Position numbers and translations under genes: made by a program. 64,000 bases of DNA from Streptomyces tanashiensis (GTDB lineage Bacteria > Actinomycetota > Actinomycetes > Streptomycetales > Streptomycetaceae): assembly GCF_014648895.1 (NCBI RefSeq), contig NZ_BMRZ01000016.1, positions 124,001-188,000 of the forward strand, in the 5' to 3' direction. Below are positions 8,143 to 16,001 of this stretch, in pieces. Each line of letters opens with the position of its first letter. Position 1 is the first letter of the stretch. The notes beneath the pieces were generated by a model that was given only the letters and a program-made list of their open reading frames with translations, searched no databases and was not told the origin of the DNA.

Positions 8143-8188
8143 CCGGACACCACGGAGCGGGTGACCGAGCCGGTCACCCCAGCCGGTC
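7509..8188. repeat. Dense GGTCA/TGACC array across the 3' half of the DUF2637 gene
   Basis: I count 36 occurrences of GGTCA or TGACC in 680 bases, against roughly one or two expected at this base composition. Many are arranged as CCGGTCACTGACCGG-like near-palindromes. They occur in all three codon phases (read as GH/GQ, RS and PV), and the last three lie after the stop codon. The first 420 bases of the gene have almost none. This points to selection on DNA, for example binding sites for a replication, partition or relaxosome protein. Confidence 0.7.
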
Positions 8189-8243
8189 ACCCGCTCCTGA
8201 CATCCGCCCCGCACCCCTCCAGAGCAACAGCGGAGAACACCCG

Positions 8244-8468
8244 ATGCGCACCCACCCGGCCACTCCTGCCGAAGTCGACTCCTGGCTGACCGTCCTTCAC
8301 CAGCGTGGCCACCTCCACCGCGCCCAGTCCGGCCCCGACACCACCTGGATCGTGCAACGAGAGCAGCACGATCGCCCCTGGACCCTGCATCACCCGGTCC
8401 TGGCCATGGACTGGATCGAGGAACTCGTCCGCGAAATCCAGCAGCAGGACCCGGAAACGAGCCGATGA
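8244..8468 (+). CDS. Small hypothetical protein upstream of mobC
   Basis: A 74-residue acidic, helical protein with a compact winged-helix-like pattern (AEVDSWLTVLHQRGHL, then a beta-like TTWIVQR, then DWIEELVREI). GGAG lies about 10 bases before ATG 8244. Its TGA overlaps the mobC ATG by four bases (ATGA), so it is made together with the mobilisation proteins. It may be a relaxosome accessory or a local regulator; the family is not recognised. Confidence 0.65.
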   Translation: MRTHPATPAEVDSWLTVLHQRGHLHRAQSGPDTTWIVQREQHDRPWTLHHPVLAMDWIEELVREIQQQDPETSR

Positions 8469-9130
8469 CCACCGACGACTCAGAAATGGCCACCGCCGGA
8501 CAGCAGCGTGACCCCACGACGGCTCCTGGCGGAGCAAGCTATCGCGTACGACGGTCCTACGGCCCGTCGTACGCACTTGCCCCCGCCCAGGAGGGCGGGG
8601 GAAGCCCGGCTGGTTCCCGAGCGAGGGCGCTCGGGGACCAGCCGGGCAACCGGCACCAGGGGGCGCCGGTCACCGGGGGAGAAGCAGACGACCCCGCCGA
8701 CCGCGAGCAGCCGAGCCCGAGCACGTCCGCCTTCCCCGACCGCAAGCCGCGCCGCCGCAGCCGCAACCCGAGCGAGCGCGCCCGCAAGACGACAACCCGC
8801 CTCTCCGACACCGAGAAAGCCGAGATCGTTGCCGCAGCCGCGCAGCGCGGCGTCACCGTCGCCCGATTCCTCGCCGCCGCCGGTCTCGCAGCCGCCCGCG
8901 GTTCGACCGCCCTGCACACCAACGAACGACTCGACACGGCCATCGACGAACTCGCCGCCCTGCGTACTGCCCTGGCCCGGATCGGCAACAACATCAACCA
9001 GATCGCCTACGTCCACAACGCCGGCGGGCAGCCCCGCCCCGGCGAACTCGAACATGCACTGAGCGTTCTGACCCGGTCCCTCGGCTGCCTCGACAACGCG
9101 GCGAACGACCTGGTGACCAGGCGGCTGTGA
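8465..9130 (+). CDS. mobC: MobC-family relaxosome accessory protein
   Basis: A 221-residue protein whose C-terminal 110 residues match the MobC family: a basic helix set (RLSDTEKAEIVAAAAQRGV) followed by the hallmark LARIGNNINQIAYVHN. MobC proteins bind near oriT and help the relaxase to melt the nick region. The first 60 residues are low-complexity and are encoded by the nested hairpins of the putative oriT, so the natural start may lie further downstream. The stop overlaps the relaxase start. Together with that relaxase and the hairpins it forms a complete mobilisation module. Confidence 0.85.
   Translation: MTTDDSEMATAGQQRDPTTAPGGASYRVRRSYGPSYALAPAQEGGGSPAGSRARALGDQPGNRHQGAPVTGGEADDPADREQPSPSTSAFPDRKPRRRSRNPSERARKTTTRLSDTEKAEIVAAAAQRGVTVARFLAAAGLAAARGSTALHTNERLDTAIDELAALRTALARIGNNINQIAYVHNAGGQPRPGELEHALSVLTRSLGCLDNAANDLVTRRL
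8544..8647. other. Putative origin of transfer (three consecutive inverted repeats)
   Basis: Three inverted repeats lie back to back. IR1: GCGTACGACGG 8544-8554 pairs with CCGTCGTACGC 8564-8574. IR2: 8580-8588 pairs exactly with 8593-8601 around AGGA. IR3: 8604-8623 pairs with 8628-8647 over 20 bases with one T/G exception and a 4-base loop. Hairpins next to a relaxase and MobC gene are the usual form of oriT. The nick site cannot be placed from sequence alone; spacers next to IR1 or IR3 are the best candidates. Confidence 0.6.
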
Positions 9131-10887
9131 TGGTTCCCGACATCGGACGCGGCTCGCGCACCCACGGACTCCTCGTCTACCTCTACGGCCCCGGTAGGCG
9201 TGAGGAGCACACCGACGCGCACCTCGTCGGCTCCTGGGACGGCTTCGCCCCCGACCCCGGCCGCGACACCGACCCGCACGTCACCCTCGCCCGCCTCACC
9301 GCAGCCCTCGACCTCAGGGTCAAGCAGGCCGGTGACCGCGCGCCTGCCAAGCACGTGTGGCACTGCTCGGTCCGGACCGCCCCCGGCGACCGGCGGCTCG
9401 CCGACGAGGAGTGGAACGCCGTCGCCCAGCGCATCGTCCACGCCACTGGCATCGCCCCGGACGGTGATCCCGACGGTTGCCGGTGGATCGCCGTCCGCCA
9501 TGCAGAGGACCACATCCACATCGTCGCCACCCTGGTCCGCGGTGACCTGCGCAATCCCCGCCTCAACTACGACTTCAACAAGGCCCAGGCCGTCTGCCGA
9601 CGCATCGAGGAGGAGATGGGCCTGCGCCGCCTCGACGCTGGCGACGGCACCGCGGCGAAGAACCCCACCAGCGCCGAGAAGTTCAAGGCCGAACGTACAG
9701 GCCGCCCCGAGACCTCCCGCGAGACGCTCCGCGAAGCCGTCCGCCAGGCCGTCGCGGGAGCGGACGACGAGAAGGAGTTCTTCACCCGGCTCCGCGAGGC
9801 GGGCCTGCGCGTGAAGGTGCGCCACGCCCCGTCCGGCGACGCGCTCGGCTACAACGTGGCCCTGCCCGGCGACCGCAACCGCCACGGTGAACCGGTCTGG
9901 TACCCCGGCTCCAAGCTCGCTCCCGACCTGTCCCTACCGAAGATCCGCCTTCGCCTCGCCGACGGTACCGCCGAGCGGGCAGCGGCTGCTGCCGCCGCCG
10001 GCCGGGCGGACTGGTCCCCGCCGGCCCGAGAGCGACGGAGTGCCACCGGGATCGCCGAGCGTGCCGCCGTCCTGCTCGACGGCGACGACGATGAAGCTGC
10101 CGCCCAGCTCGTCGGCGTCGGAGAGCTCCTGGACGCGGTTGCCCAGACCTCCCCGGTCGCCACCCGCGCCGAGCTGGCTGCTGCTGCCCGAGCCTTCGAG
10201 CGGGCGACCCGCAGCCATATTCGAGCAGAGCGCGCCGACACCCGGGCCCTCCGCTCGGCCGCCCGGGGCATCGTCCAGGCCGGCGGCGCGCTCGGCCGGG
10301 GCGAGGACGGCGGCACCACCGCCATGCTCGTCTCCACCCTGGTCCTGGTGACTCTCGCCGCCGCCCGGTGGCACTCCGCCCGCGGTCACGCCCAGCAGGC
10401 CCATGCCGCCCGACAGGCCGCCGAGCACCTGCGCACCGCGTACCACCAGGCCGCCGCCACCCCGATGCGGGTGCTGCACGACCAAGGCCGTGCTCTCCCC
10501 GAGGCCCAACGCCGGACGCATGAGGCCACCCTCCGCGCGGCTTTGCCGGAGCACGGCGTACGAGCAGATTGCGTGCCGACGAAGACCGACGCTCTGGTCG
10601 CCACCCTCGCCCAGGCCGAGCAGGCAGGCCACGACCCCGAGGTCCTCCTGCAGCAGGCCATCGACATGCGCGAACTCGACACCGCCGCGGACGTGAACGA
10701 CGTCCTGGTCTGGCGCCTGCGCCGCCTCGCCCAGCTCCCCGCCCACCCGGGCGAAGCTCTCCGTCGCCCGCAGACCGGCATCCGCCCGACCAAGACCTCG
10801 GCCAACCGCACCAGCGAACGGAACGCACCCACAGCGGCGCCGCGCCCTGCCCACTCTGACCCGCGCAGCCGCCCACCGCGCCGCTGA
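9130..10887 (+). CDS. Relaxase/mobilisation nuclease
   Basis: A protein of about 585 residues that would nick oriT and lead the strand into the recipient. The N-terminal domain carries the three-histidine metal site in RHAEDHIHIVATL (His124, His128, His130) and conserved tyrosines in GLLVYLYGPG (17, 19), one of which is probably catalytic. A second conserved segment (about 215-265, EFFTRLREAGLRVKVR to PGSKLAPDLSLPK) is typical of actinobacterial relaxases of this type. The C-terminal 300 residues are helical and Ala/Arg-rich with a possible hydrophobic segment (MLVSTLVLVTLAAARW). GTG 9127 and ATG 9130 are both usable; both overlap the mobC stop. A catalytically defective relative is encoded at 25939-27207. 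Confidence 0.88.
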   Translation: MVPDIGRGSRTHGLLVYLYGPGRREEHTDAHLVGSWDGFAPDPGRDTDPHVTLARLTAALDLRVKQAGDRAPAKHVWHCSVRTAPGDRRLADEEWNAVAQRIVHATGIAPDGDPDGCRWIAVRHAEDHIHIVATLVRGDLRNPRLNYDFNKAQAVCRRIEEEMGLRRLDAGDGTAAKNPTSAEKFKAERTGRPETSRETLREAVRQAVAGADDEKEFFTRLREAGLRVKVRHAPSGDALGYNVALPGDRNRHGEPVWYPGSKLAPDLSLPKIRLRLADGTAERAAAAAAAGRADWSPPARERRSATGIAERAAVLLDGDDDEAAAQLVGVGELLDAVAQTSPVATRAELAAAARAFERATRSHIRAERADTRALRSAARGIVQAGGALGRGEDGGTTAMLVSTLVLVTLAAARWHSARGHAQQAHAARQAAEHLRTAYHQAAATPMRVLHDQGRALPEAQRRTHEATLRAALPEHGVRADCVPTKTDALVATLAQAEQAGHDPEVLLQQAIDMRELDTAADVNDVLVWRLRRLAQLPAHPGEALRRPQTGIRPTKTSANRTSERNAPTAAPRPAHSDPRSRPPRR

Positions 10888-10937
10888 TCAGCGCGTCCGG
10901 AAGGCCGGCCACCGACCGACCGGACTCCACGAAATGC

Positions 10938-11399
10938 ATGGACAGCCGGTTCCAGCGGCTGTACGGATGGAAACAGGAAGCCCTCGACCGGGAGATGACG
11001 CTCGTGCTCAGAACCACCGACCGCACCACGGAGCCGGCACCCGCGCTGCCCGTCCTCCCCACTGGCACCGACCCCCTGCTGCAACTCCGGTACGAGACAC
11101 AGCCGGCCGACGGCCCGGGCGCGACGCGTTGCGTCAGCCACCCACACGAACTCGCCCTCGGTGGCATCCCTGTGACGTGCTCGGCCTGCCGGGCCCGACG
11201 CGACTGGCTGCTCATCAACCACGGCCGCAACGTCTGGATCCGCTGCCGGTGCAACAACCAGTGGCTCGAACCCGAGATCAGCCGCGCCGACTTCGACGCC
11301 CTGATCGCCAGCCCGTACGGCACGACCTACCCCACCGTCGAGCAGGGCCTCGCCGCGCTCGGCTTCGACGGCATTTTCGCCGGCACCTACCTGGATTGA
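10938..11399 (+). CDS. Hypothetical protein with putative zinc-ribbon
   Basis: A 153-residue protein. The central part holds TCSACRARRDW and WIRCRC, four cysteines in a CxxC...CxC arrangement that could bind zinc. The C-terminal part is mixed alpha/beta. The start is uncertain: ATG 10938 is used, and ATG 10995, preceded by GGGAG, would remove the first 19 residues. It follows the relaxase by 50 bases on the same strand and is probably the last gene of the mobilisation operon; its end overlaps the end of the next gene on the other strand. A DNA-binding accessory role is possible but not shown. Confidence 0.6.
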   Translation: MDSRFQRLYGWKQEALDREMTLVLRTTDRTTEPAPALPVLPTGTDPLLQLRYETQPADGPGATRCVSHPHELALGGIPVTCSACRARRDWLLINHGRNVWIRCRCNNQWLEPEISRADFDALIASPYGTTYPTVEQGLAALGFDGIFAGTYLD

Positions 11400-11953
11400 G
11401 AGTTGCCAGGGGCAGGCCGCAGGACGTGAAACCCGGCCTGGTGTGTCGAAGTCTTCGACACTGAACTACTCCACCAGACGCGAGAGTTCGCCTCGTCTAC
11501 CTGCACGACGAAGACTCGACTTCCATCGAGCAGGAGCACCGGTGCGCCCTCGTACACCCACGTTGGCCGGGGTACATGACGCTGTCGTCGCTGCGTGGCG
11601 CGTGGTCCTAGAGGAGAGTGCGCAGGTATCAGGAGCGCTGTGCGACGAGTTCCCGAGGACGCGGCTTCCGGTCCGGGGGAAGGCTTCCGCCTACGCTGGG
11701 CAGGAACGATGGTGGTCGTTCCCTCGCGCTCGTCGGCCACCAGTTCCCACCTTCTGGGGAGGAGAAGGCGCATCGGGAACGGGGAACCCACGCCGAGTGG
11801 CATGTCTGCTGGGCCGACAGCCTGCCACGCCCAAGCCCCTTCTTCCCGCTTCCAGCTGCGAGCGAAGGTGTTGACGAGCTGAGTGTTTTGCGGAAGGTCA
11901 AGGCCAGCTTTTCTCAGGCGGTCGAGCATCCGCACAGCAGTGAGCGTCGTCAC
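11387..11953 (-). CDS. Hypothetical protein
   Basis: A 188-residue reading frame starting at GTG 11953. The first 75 residues look like a real folded protein (TAVRMLDRLRKAGLDL, then LVNTFARSWKREEGAWAW, then VGSPFPMRLLL). The remainder is Arg/Pro-rich and irregular, so the native protein may end near residue 90 and the rest may be read-through after an indel. No function is recognised. The convergent end overlaps the preceding gene by 13 bases. Confidence 0.45.
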   Translation of the reverse strand: MTTLTAVRMLDRLRKAGLDLPQNTQLVNTFARSWKREEGAWAWQAVGPADMPLGVGSPFPMRLLLPRRWELVADEREGTTTIVPAQRRRKPSPGPEAASSGTRRTALLIPAHSPLGPRATQRRQRHVPRPTWVYEGAPVLLLDGSRVFVVQVDEANSRVWWSSSVSKTSTHQAGFHVLRPAPGNSQSR

Positions 11954-12035
11954 GGATCGTCTTCCCCTATCTGCTGCCTCGCTCCTGGTTGAACGTCATG
12001 GTCTCAGCCTATGGGCGGGCATGAGCGCTGGTTAG

Positions 12036-12265
12036 TCAGACGGAGAGGTCTGTGTGGAAAGAGGCCGCGTAGATCGCTGCGGACTCCTCGGCCGACGGGC
12101 TTCCAGTCCGGAACGTGGCCGGCTTCCACCGGGCCGGTCCGGCACGGTGGTGTCGTCGGGAGCGGGCAGGCTGCCCCGGCTCTTGCGGCTGCGGGCGGCC
12201 TGGACGCTGATGCCTAGGTGGGCGGCGACCTCCGGGTATCCCCAGAGCGGCTGGTCGTCGGCCAA
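12036..12265 (-). pseudogene. Small helix-turn-helix protein, probably frameshifted
   Basis: TTG 12265 is preceded by GAGGAGG at good spacing. The first 45 residues form an AlpA/MerR-like helix-turn-helix (YPEVAAHLGISVQAARSRKS) ending in PDDTTVPDRP. Proteins of this type continue with a strand such as RWKPATFRT; that sequence is present, but in another frame, starting near 12135 and running to a stop at 12036. A one-base loss near 12126-12135 explains both halves. Read without correction, the product is a 77-residue protein with an unrelated tail. It may have been an excisionase-like or regulatory protein of the element. Confidence 0.5.
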
Positions 12266-12324
12266 GGTGTCCTCCTCGTTCGTCGGGGATGAGCGTGCGC
12301 ACGTGCGGCCTGGCGTACGGCAAA

Positions 12325-12354
12325 GCCGCCCCTGCCTGATCGGCGAGGGGCGGC
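12325..12354 (-). terminator. Hairpin downstream of small minus-strand genes
   Basis: GCCGCCCCT 12325-12333 pairs exactly with AGGGGCGGC 12346-12354 around a 12-base loop. It lies just after the ends of the small genes at 12371-12983 on the minus strand and probably terminates them. Confidence 0.5.
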
Positions 12355-12370
12355 CTTCTGAGGTTCTCGG

Positions 12371-12445
12371 TCAGACCTCGGCGAGGCGGTTCGAGAGGTC
12401 TAGGGCGTAGGTCGCGAACGCTAGGGCGGCACACAGGCCGGTCAC
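12371..12445 (-). CDS. Possible 24-residue peptide coupled to upstream gene
   Basis: GTG 12445 overlaps the stop of the upstream gene (GTGA) and opens a short frame, MTGLCAALAFATYALDLSNR plus LAEV. The composition is that of a single amphipathic helix rather than random G+C-rich sequence. Translational coupling would be needed, since no separate ribosome binding site is seen. Whether it is made is uncertain. Confidence 0.3.
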   Translation of the reverse strand: MTGLCAALAFATYALDLSNRLAEV

Positions 12446-12744
12446 TTCGTGAGGGTCGGGCGGACCAGGCGCGGCCAGTCGTCCGGGGCGGCGGGCCAGG
12501 AGACGAGGTGTACCTCGGTGGTGGCCAGGCTCAGGTGGGCGGTGACGTTCCAGCGGGCGCGAGAGGCGGGCTCCCAGTGGAGGCGAATGCGGCCGAGGGG
12601 GAGCTTCGGAGTTCTGGCGGCGAGCCACGTTACGTCGAGTGGGCCGTCGTGCCGGGTGGAGACGCGCTGGACCAGCGCGCCGCGTACGCCGTCCGGCATG
12701 GGATGTACGGCGAGGCTGTGCAGCGGAAGGGTGTGCGACGAGAT
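12442..12744 (-). CDS. Small hypothetical protein with apparent ATC start
   Basis: About 100 residues if translation begins at ATC 12744, which stands 5 bases after a perfect GGAGG; the first standard start is ATG 12699 (85 residues), which has no ribosome binding site. The N-terminus read from ATC (SSHTLPLHSLAVHPMPDGVR) looks coding. The protein is beta-rich, with RWNVTAHLSLATTEVHLVSW. No family is recognised. A mutated ATG is the simplest explanation for the ATC, but a similar arrangement is seen at 13516. Confidence 0.55.
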   Translation of the reverse strand: MSSHTLPLHSLAVHPMPDGVRGALVQRVSTRHDGPLDVTWLAARTPKLPLGRIRLHWEPASRARWNVTAHLSLATTEVHLVSWPAAPDDWPRLVRPTLTK

Positions 12745-12770
12745 AGAAGCCTCCGGATAAGGGGGAAGGG

Positions 12771-12983
12771 TCAGGACCAGGTGAGGGCGTCGCGTACCGA
12801 CGTGGGGAGGTAGTCCTCCTGGCCGTCGTCGGGGATGAACGCCTTGCCGTCCTGGACGACGACCTCGGTTCCCATGTAGTGGGTGAAGGGGAAGTCGGGG
12901 TTGATGGCGAGGCGGATCGGCAGGGCGGGGTCGAGGTCCTGGAGCTGGCGGAGCAGGTGACCGACGGTCAGGTACTGGGGCAA
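12771..12983 (-). CDS. Small hypothetical protein (70 aa)
   Basis: TTG 12983 is chosen because GGAGG lies 5 bases upstream; the longer open frame above it is Arg/Pro-rich and not convincing. The product begins MPQYLTVGHLLRQLQDLDP and continues with a strand-rich part (LPIRLAINPDFPF, TEVVVQDGKAFIPDD). Short proteins with this LRQLQDLDPALPI motif occur on actinobacterial mobile elements and phages, so a conserved accessory role is likely, but nothing is known of the function. Confidence 0.65.
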   Translation of the reverse strand: MPQYLTVGHLLRQLQDLDPALPIRLAINPDFPFTHYMGTEVVVQDGKAFIPDDGQEDYLPTSVRDALTWS

Positions 12984-13024
12984 GGGAGCCTCCGAAAGCG
13001 GTACGGGCGGGCGGGGTCGGAGCG

Positions 13025-13507
13025 TCAGGGAGCGTCGAGACGGAGCAGGTCCCGGAGGGCGACCTTCGGCCCCTGGGCGTGCCCGGCGAGGTGCCGTTTG
13101 CGGCACTCGTTGACGTATCCCTTGCCGCGTTGCTTCATCTCCCAGCTGCCGCACGAGCAGACGGCCTGGGTGTACGAGCGCCCTGGGCAGTCGGCGTGGA
13201 GCGGCTTGCCGGAGCTGGTGTGCTTGTGGTCCGCCGGGCAAAGCGTGCCGTCGGCGTGGTGGTTGGTGAGCGGGGCGTGGAAAGGCACGGTGAGTTCCTC
13301 GTGTGGGGGAGGAGCCCCTGGACGGTCGGGGCGGTGGACGTCAGGGCGCTCGGTCATTCGGACAGGCCGCGGCTGCCACTGGCGTCGTTCGGCTCGGCGG
13401 CGAAGAGGCTTGGCGTGGCGGCCGTACTGACCAGACAGGTAGTAGCAGGTGCAGCGGCGGGCGAGGGCGCACTTACGGCGGTAGCCGGGACGGGTGGCCA
13501 GGATCAT
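13025..13507 (-). CDS. Small hypothetical protein with Cys/His cluster
   Basis: The most conserved-looking part is the C-terminal 87 residues, which start at GTG 13288 behind GAGGAA and contain LCPADHKH, ADCPGRSY and VCSCGSW, a Cys/His set that could bind one or two zinc ions. The same frame is open to ATG 13507 and further to ATC 13516, which stands 5 bases after GGAGG; the added part (GYRRKCALARRCTCYY) is basic and also Cys-containing. Either one 160-residue protein or a shorter internal-start product is made. No function is recognised. Confidence 0.55.
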   Translation of the reverse strand: MILATRPGYRRKCALARRCTCYYLSGQYGRHAKPLRRRAERRQWQPRPVRMTERPDVHRPDRPGAPPPHEELTVPFHAPLTNHHADGTLCPADHKHTSSGKPLHADCPGRSYTQAVCSCGSWEMKQRGKGYVNECRKRHLAGHAQGPKVALRDLLRLDAP

Positions 13508-13575
13508 GCGTGCGATCGGAGCCTCCTGTTGGGCCGGTGAGCGGGGCGGGCCGGTGGTGCAGTCTGCTCACCGAT

Positions 13576-13923
13576 TCAGTTGGGGGAGTGGGCGACGAGG
13601 GCGGCGACGAATCCGGCCACGGCCTCGGCGGGGGTGTGGGTACCGAACTCCTGGACCCACGTGTCGCCGTCGGTTGGCTGCACCTGGACCCGCCAGGCGA
13701 TGTCGCGCGTCCAGGCGGCGGGGTCCTCGGGGAGCCAGCCGACGTAGACGCGGCCGTCTGGGCTCGTCGCGTGGACGTTGGCCTCCGGGGTGTCGACGAT
13801 CGTCCAGCCGAGGGCGTGGAGGAGGTCGAGCACCGGGCTCGCGCAGTGGTCCGAGGAGAGCCAGTGGCGGTCTTCCACGGCGGGGCGGACGACGGCTGGC
13901 AGGAGGGTGGCAGAGGCGTTCAC
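13576..13923 (-). CDS. DUF317-domain protein
   Basis: GTG 13923 gives a 115-residue single-domain protein with AAGGGA upstream. The sequence (LLHALGWTIVDTPEANVHAT, then SPDGRVYVGWLPEDPAAW and a WVQEF strand) matches DUF317, a family of unknown function found on Streptomyces chromosomes and integrative elements. A two-domain relative is encoded at 14943-15878, so the two probably act together or arose by duplication. No catalytic residues are apparent. Confidence 0.75.
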   Translation of the reverse strand: MNASATLLPAVVRPAVEDRHWLSSDHCASPVLDLLHALGWTIVDTPEANVHATSPDGRVYVGWLPEDPAAWTRDIAWRVQVQPTDGDTWVQEFGTHTPAEAVAGFVAALVAHSPN

Positions 13924-14124
13924 GGTTGGACGATCCCTTCGTTGACCTGCGGTTTCTCCGGACACCTGTACGTTGACATGGGGTGTGCCGAAGCCCGTAG
14001 TCGTTTCCGGGGGATGCCCGTCTGCCGTGGGCGAACTGATCACGGGCAGACGTCCAGAACGCTGGCGGCAAGGGAATGGAACGACGGCCGGGGTTGTCGT
14101 ACAGGGCCCGAAGGGGGAGCAGGG

Positions 14125-14391
14125 ATGACAGAGTCGGGCAGACATTGGGACTGGGCCGGGCTGGAGCGCAAGATCCGCTGTGCCGGGCGGCCGTGGACCG
14201 TCGGTGACATCACGATGGTTGCCGAGGGCCAGTGGGGCGTCGGCGTGCAGTCCGACAGATGGCCGGACGAGGACACGGTGGTGGAGCACCGGGTCGCGGA
14301 AAGCCGGCACGTCGAGCTGACAGTGGAGGAGTTGGCCCGCGTGGTGGGTGCCCGCACCGAGGACGCCCACCACGACGAAGACCTTGCCTGA
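14125..14391 (+). CDS. Small hypothetical protein (88 aa)
   Basis: ATG 14125 has GGGGGAG 8 bases upstream. The 88-residue product is acidic, with WDWAGLERKIRCAGRPWTVG near the start, a beta-like middle and a C-terminal helix LTVEELARVVG. It is the only plus-strand gene among the minus-strand accessory genes and ends 4 bases from the convergent neighbour. The function is unknown; the size and charge would suit a regulator or an inhibitor of a DNA-binding protein. Confidence 0.55.
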   Translation: MTESGRHWDWAGLERKIRCAGRPWTVGDITMVAEGQWGVGVQSDRWPDEDTVVEHRVAESRHVELTVEELARVVGARTEDAHHDEDLA

Positions 14392-14395
14392 CCGT

Positions 14396-14884
14396 TCAGC
14401 GGCGCGGCCCCGGTGAGGGCGCCAACGGCCCGACGGCAGCCGCAGGAACAGGCTGGTCGGGCACCTGGCCCGGGGCATGTGAAGCGAGCCCCGAGCGGGC
14501 GACAGCGGCCCGGGACAGGTTCGCTGCCGGCCCCCGGTCCGCGGTCGAGGCGGCTTCGCGTGCTTCGACCACACGCCGGACCGCCTGCACGTACGCACCG
14601 CTCTCCGCGAGCGCGACGCGAAGGTCGGACGCCGAGCTGACGATCCGGTCCAGCTCGTAGAAGGCCGGCACATACCCGGGCCGGGTCAGGGCGTGCAGAC
14701 GATCCTGGTGAACGGACACCGCGTCGTCGGTGATGGCCAGGGCCGTACGGATGTGCATGGCCGAGCGCAGGAGCGGGTGGTCGCAGGGGCGACGGACCGC
14801 GAGGACTTCCAGGACCTCGATGGGCTGGCCCCAGGCCTTCTCGATCATGGAAGTGGCCTGGTCGAGCGCGGTGGTGTCGGGCAT
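14396..14884 (-). CDS. Hypothetical helical protein
   Basis: A 162-residue, almost entirely helical protein starting at ATG 14884 with AGGAG upstream (TTG 14887 is adjacent). The first 125 residues look well folded (ATSMIEKAWGQPIEVLEVLA, LDRIVSSASDLRVALAESG), and the last 35 are Ala/Pro-rich. It lies between two DUF317 genes on the same strand. No family is recognised. Confidence 0.6.
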   Translation of the reverse strand: MPDTTALDQATSMIEKAWGQPIEVLEVLAVRRPCDHPLLRSAMHIRTALAITDDAVSVHQDRLHALTRPGYVPAFYELDRIVSSASDLRVALAESGAYVQAVRRVVEAREAASTADRGPAANLSRAAVARSGLASHAPGQVPDQPVPAAAVGPLAPSPGPRR

Positions 14885-14942
14885 CAAGGGACTCCTGTTG
14901 TCCGGAGAGGCGGAGGGGTGTCCGGGATTGTCGGGGCGGGGG

Positions 14943-15878
14943 TCAGCGGCTGTGTCGGGGAGCCGACGAAGCGGCTGGCGGCCGGGCTGCGGCTGTGGGC
15001 GCGAGGATGCTCGACCGCTTCTGCGCCGGGGGCGTGGTGCGGCTCTGGGCCGCCATCACGCGGAGGTCGGCTGCTGTCCGCGGAGCGCGCGCGGCACGGC
15101 GTACGGCCTCGGTGACAGCGGTGCGGCGTACGTCGAGCGGAGTCGGAGAGCGAGAGATCCGGGGATCGGCAGCCGGGCCGACCGGCGTCAGCGTGACCAG
15201 CGGCTCCATCTCGCGGTGGATCATGTGCCGTTCACGGACCACCGGGGCCGAACTCGCCATGACGGCCGCCGTCGCAGCGATCAGATGGGACGGAGTGCGG
15301 GCCGTGAACACCGCCTCCGCCCGCGTACCCCAGCCCCGGGGACCGGCCCACAGCATGACGGCCTCAGCGTCTCGTCCGCCGCGAAGGGTATCGATCTCGG
15401 CACCGGCCAGCCCGTCGGGAGCGGTGATCTCGACGGTTCCGTACGTGGCTGCCCGGCGCCAGCCGGCATCGAGCAGCGGCTGGACGGCATCAGCCCAGTA
15501 CAGCGACGGGTCCGCCAGGAAGCGTCCGTTGTTCTCGTACGGGTCGGATTCGGCGTAGTCGCGGGCCAGGGCGGTGGTGAGGCCAGCGACGATCTCGGCC
15601 GGGGTGACGTGGTTGAAGGTCGCCGTCCAGCGGGGCGTGGCGACGGCCTCCTCGGCCGCGGTGATCCTCCACAGCTCGAAGTCGTCGCCGAACCAGCCGA
15701 TCCGGATCCGCTGGTCTGGAGAGGTGACGAGGAGCTGGCAGGGGCCGTCGTCGAGGTAGTGGTGCGGCCAGTGGGCCACGGGGGCGAAGCCGGCGTCTCC
15801 GGTCCCGTTGGAGCCGGCGAGATACAAAGGGCTGACCAGTACCTCTTCGTAGCGGGACGGGTCGGGGAGGGCGGGCAT
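14943..15878 (-). CDS. Protein with two DUF317 domains
   Basis: A 311-residue protein with two tandem DUF317 domains, about residues 25-120 (VAHWPHHYLDDGPCQLLVTS, IGWFGDDFELWRI) and 140-235 (LLDAGWRRAATYGTVEITAP, VMLWAGPRGWGTRAEAVF). The C-terminal 75 residues are basic and Ala/Arg-rich and may bind nucleic acid or a partner. ATG 15878 is used, with GGAG 8 bases upstream; the longer frame above is not convincing. The role is unknown. Domain pairs and singletons of DUF317 are typical of Streptomyces mobile elements. Confidence 0.78.
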   Translation of the reverse strand: MPALPDPSRYEEVLVSPLYLAGSNGTGDAGFAPVAHWPHHYLDDGPCQLLVTSPDQRIRIGWFGDDFELWRITAAEEAVATPRWTATFNHVTPAEIVAGLTTALARDYAESDPYENNGRFLADPSLYWADAVQPLLDAGWRRAATYGTVEITAPDGLAGAEIDTLRGGRDAEAVMLWAGPRGWGTRAEAVFTARTPSHLIAATAAVMASSAPVVRERHMIHREMEPLVTLTPVGPAADPRISRSPTPLDVRRTAVTEAVRRAARAPRTAADLRVMAAQSRTTPPAQKRSSILAPTAAARPPAASSAPRHSR

Positions 15879-16001
15879 GGTGGAAGCTCCAGGCGCGTGT
15901 GGGAGGAGGGGATGCCCGCGTGCGCCGCGCGGTGATGGGTCGGAGCGCACGCGGACGCCGTGGCGGTGGCGGGGTGCCTCTGGTTCTCGGCGGCACCCGG
16001 A

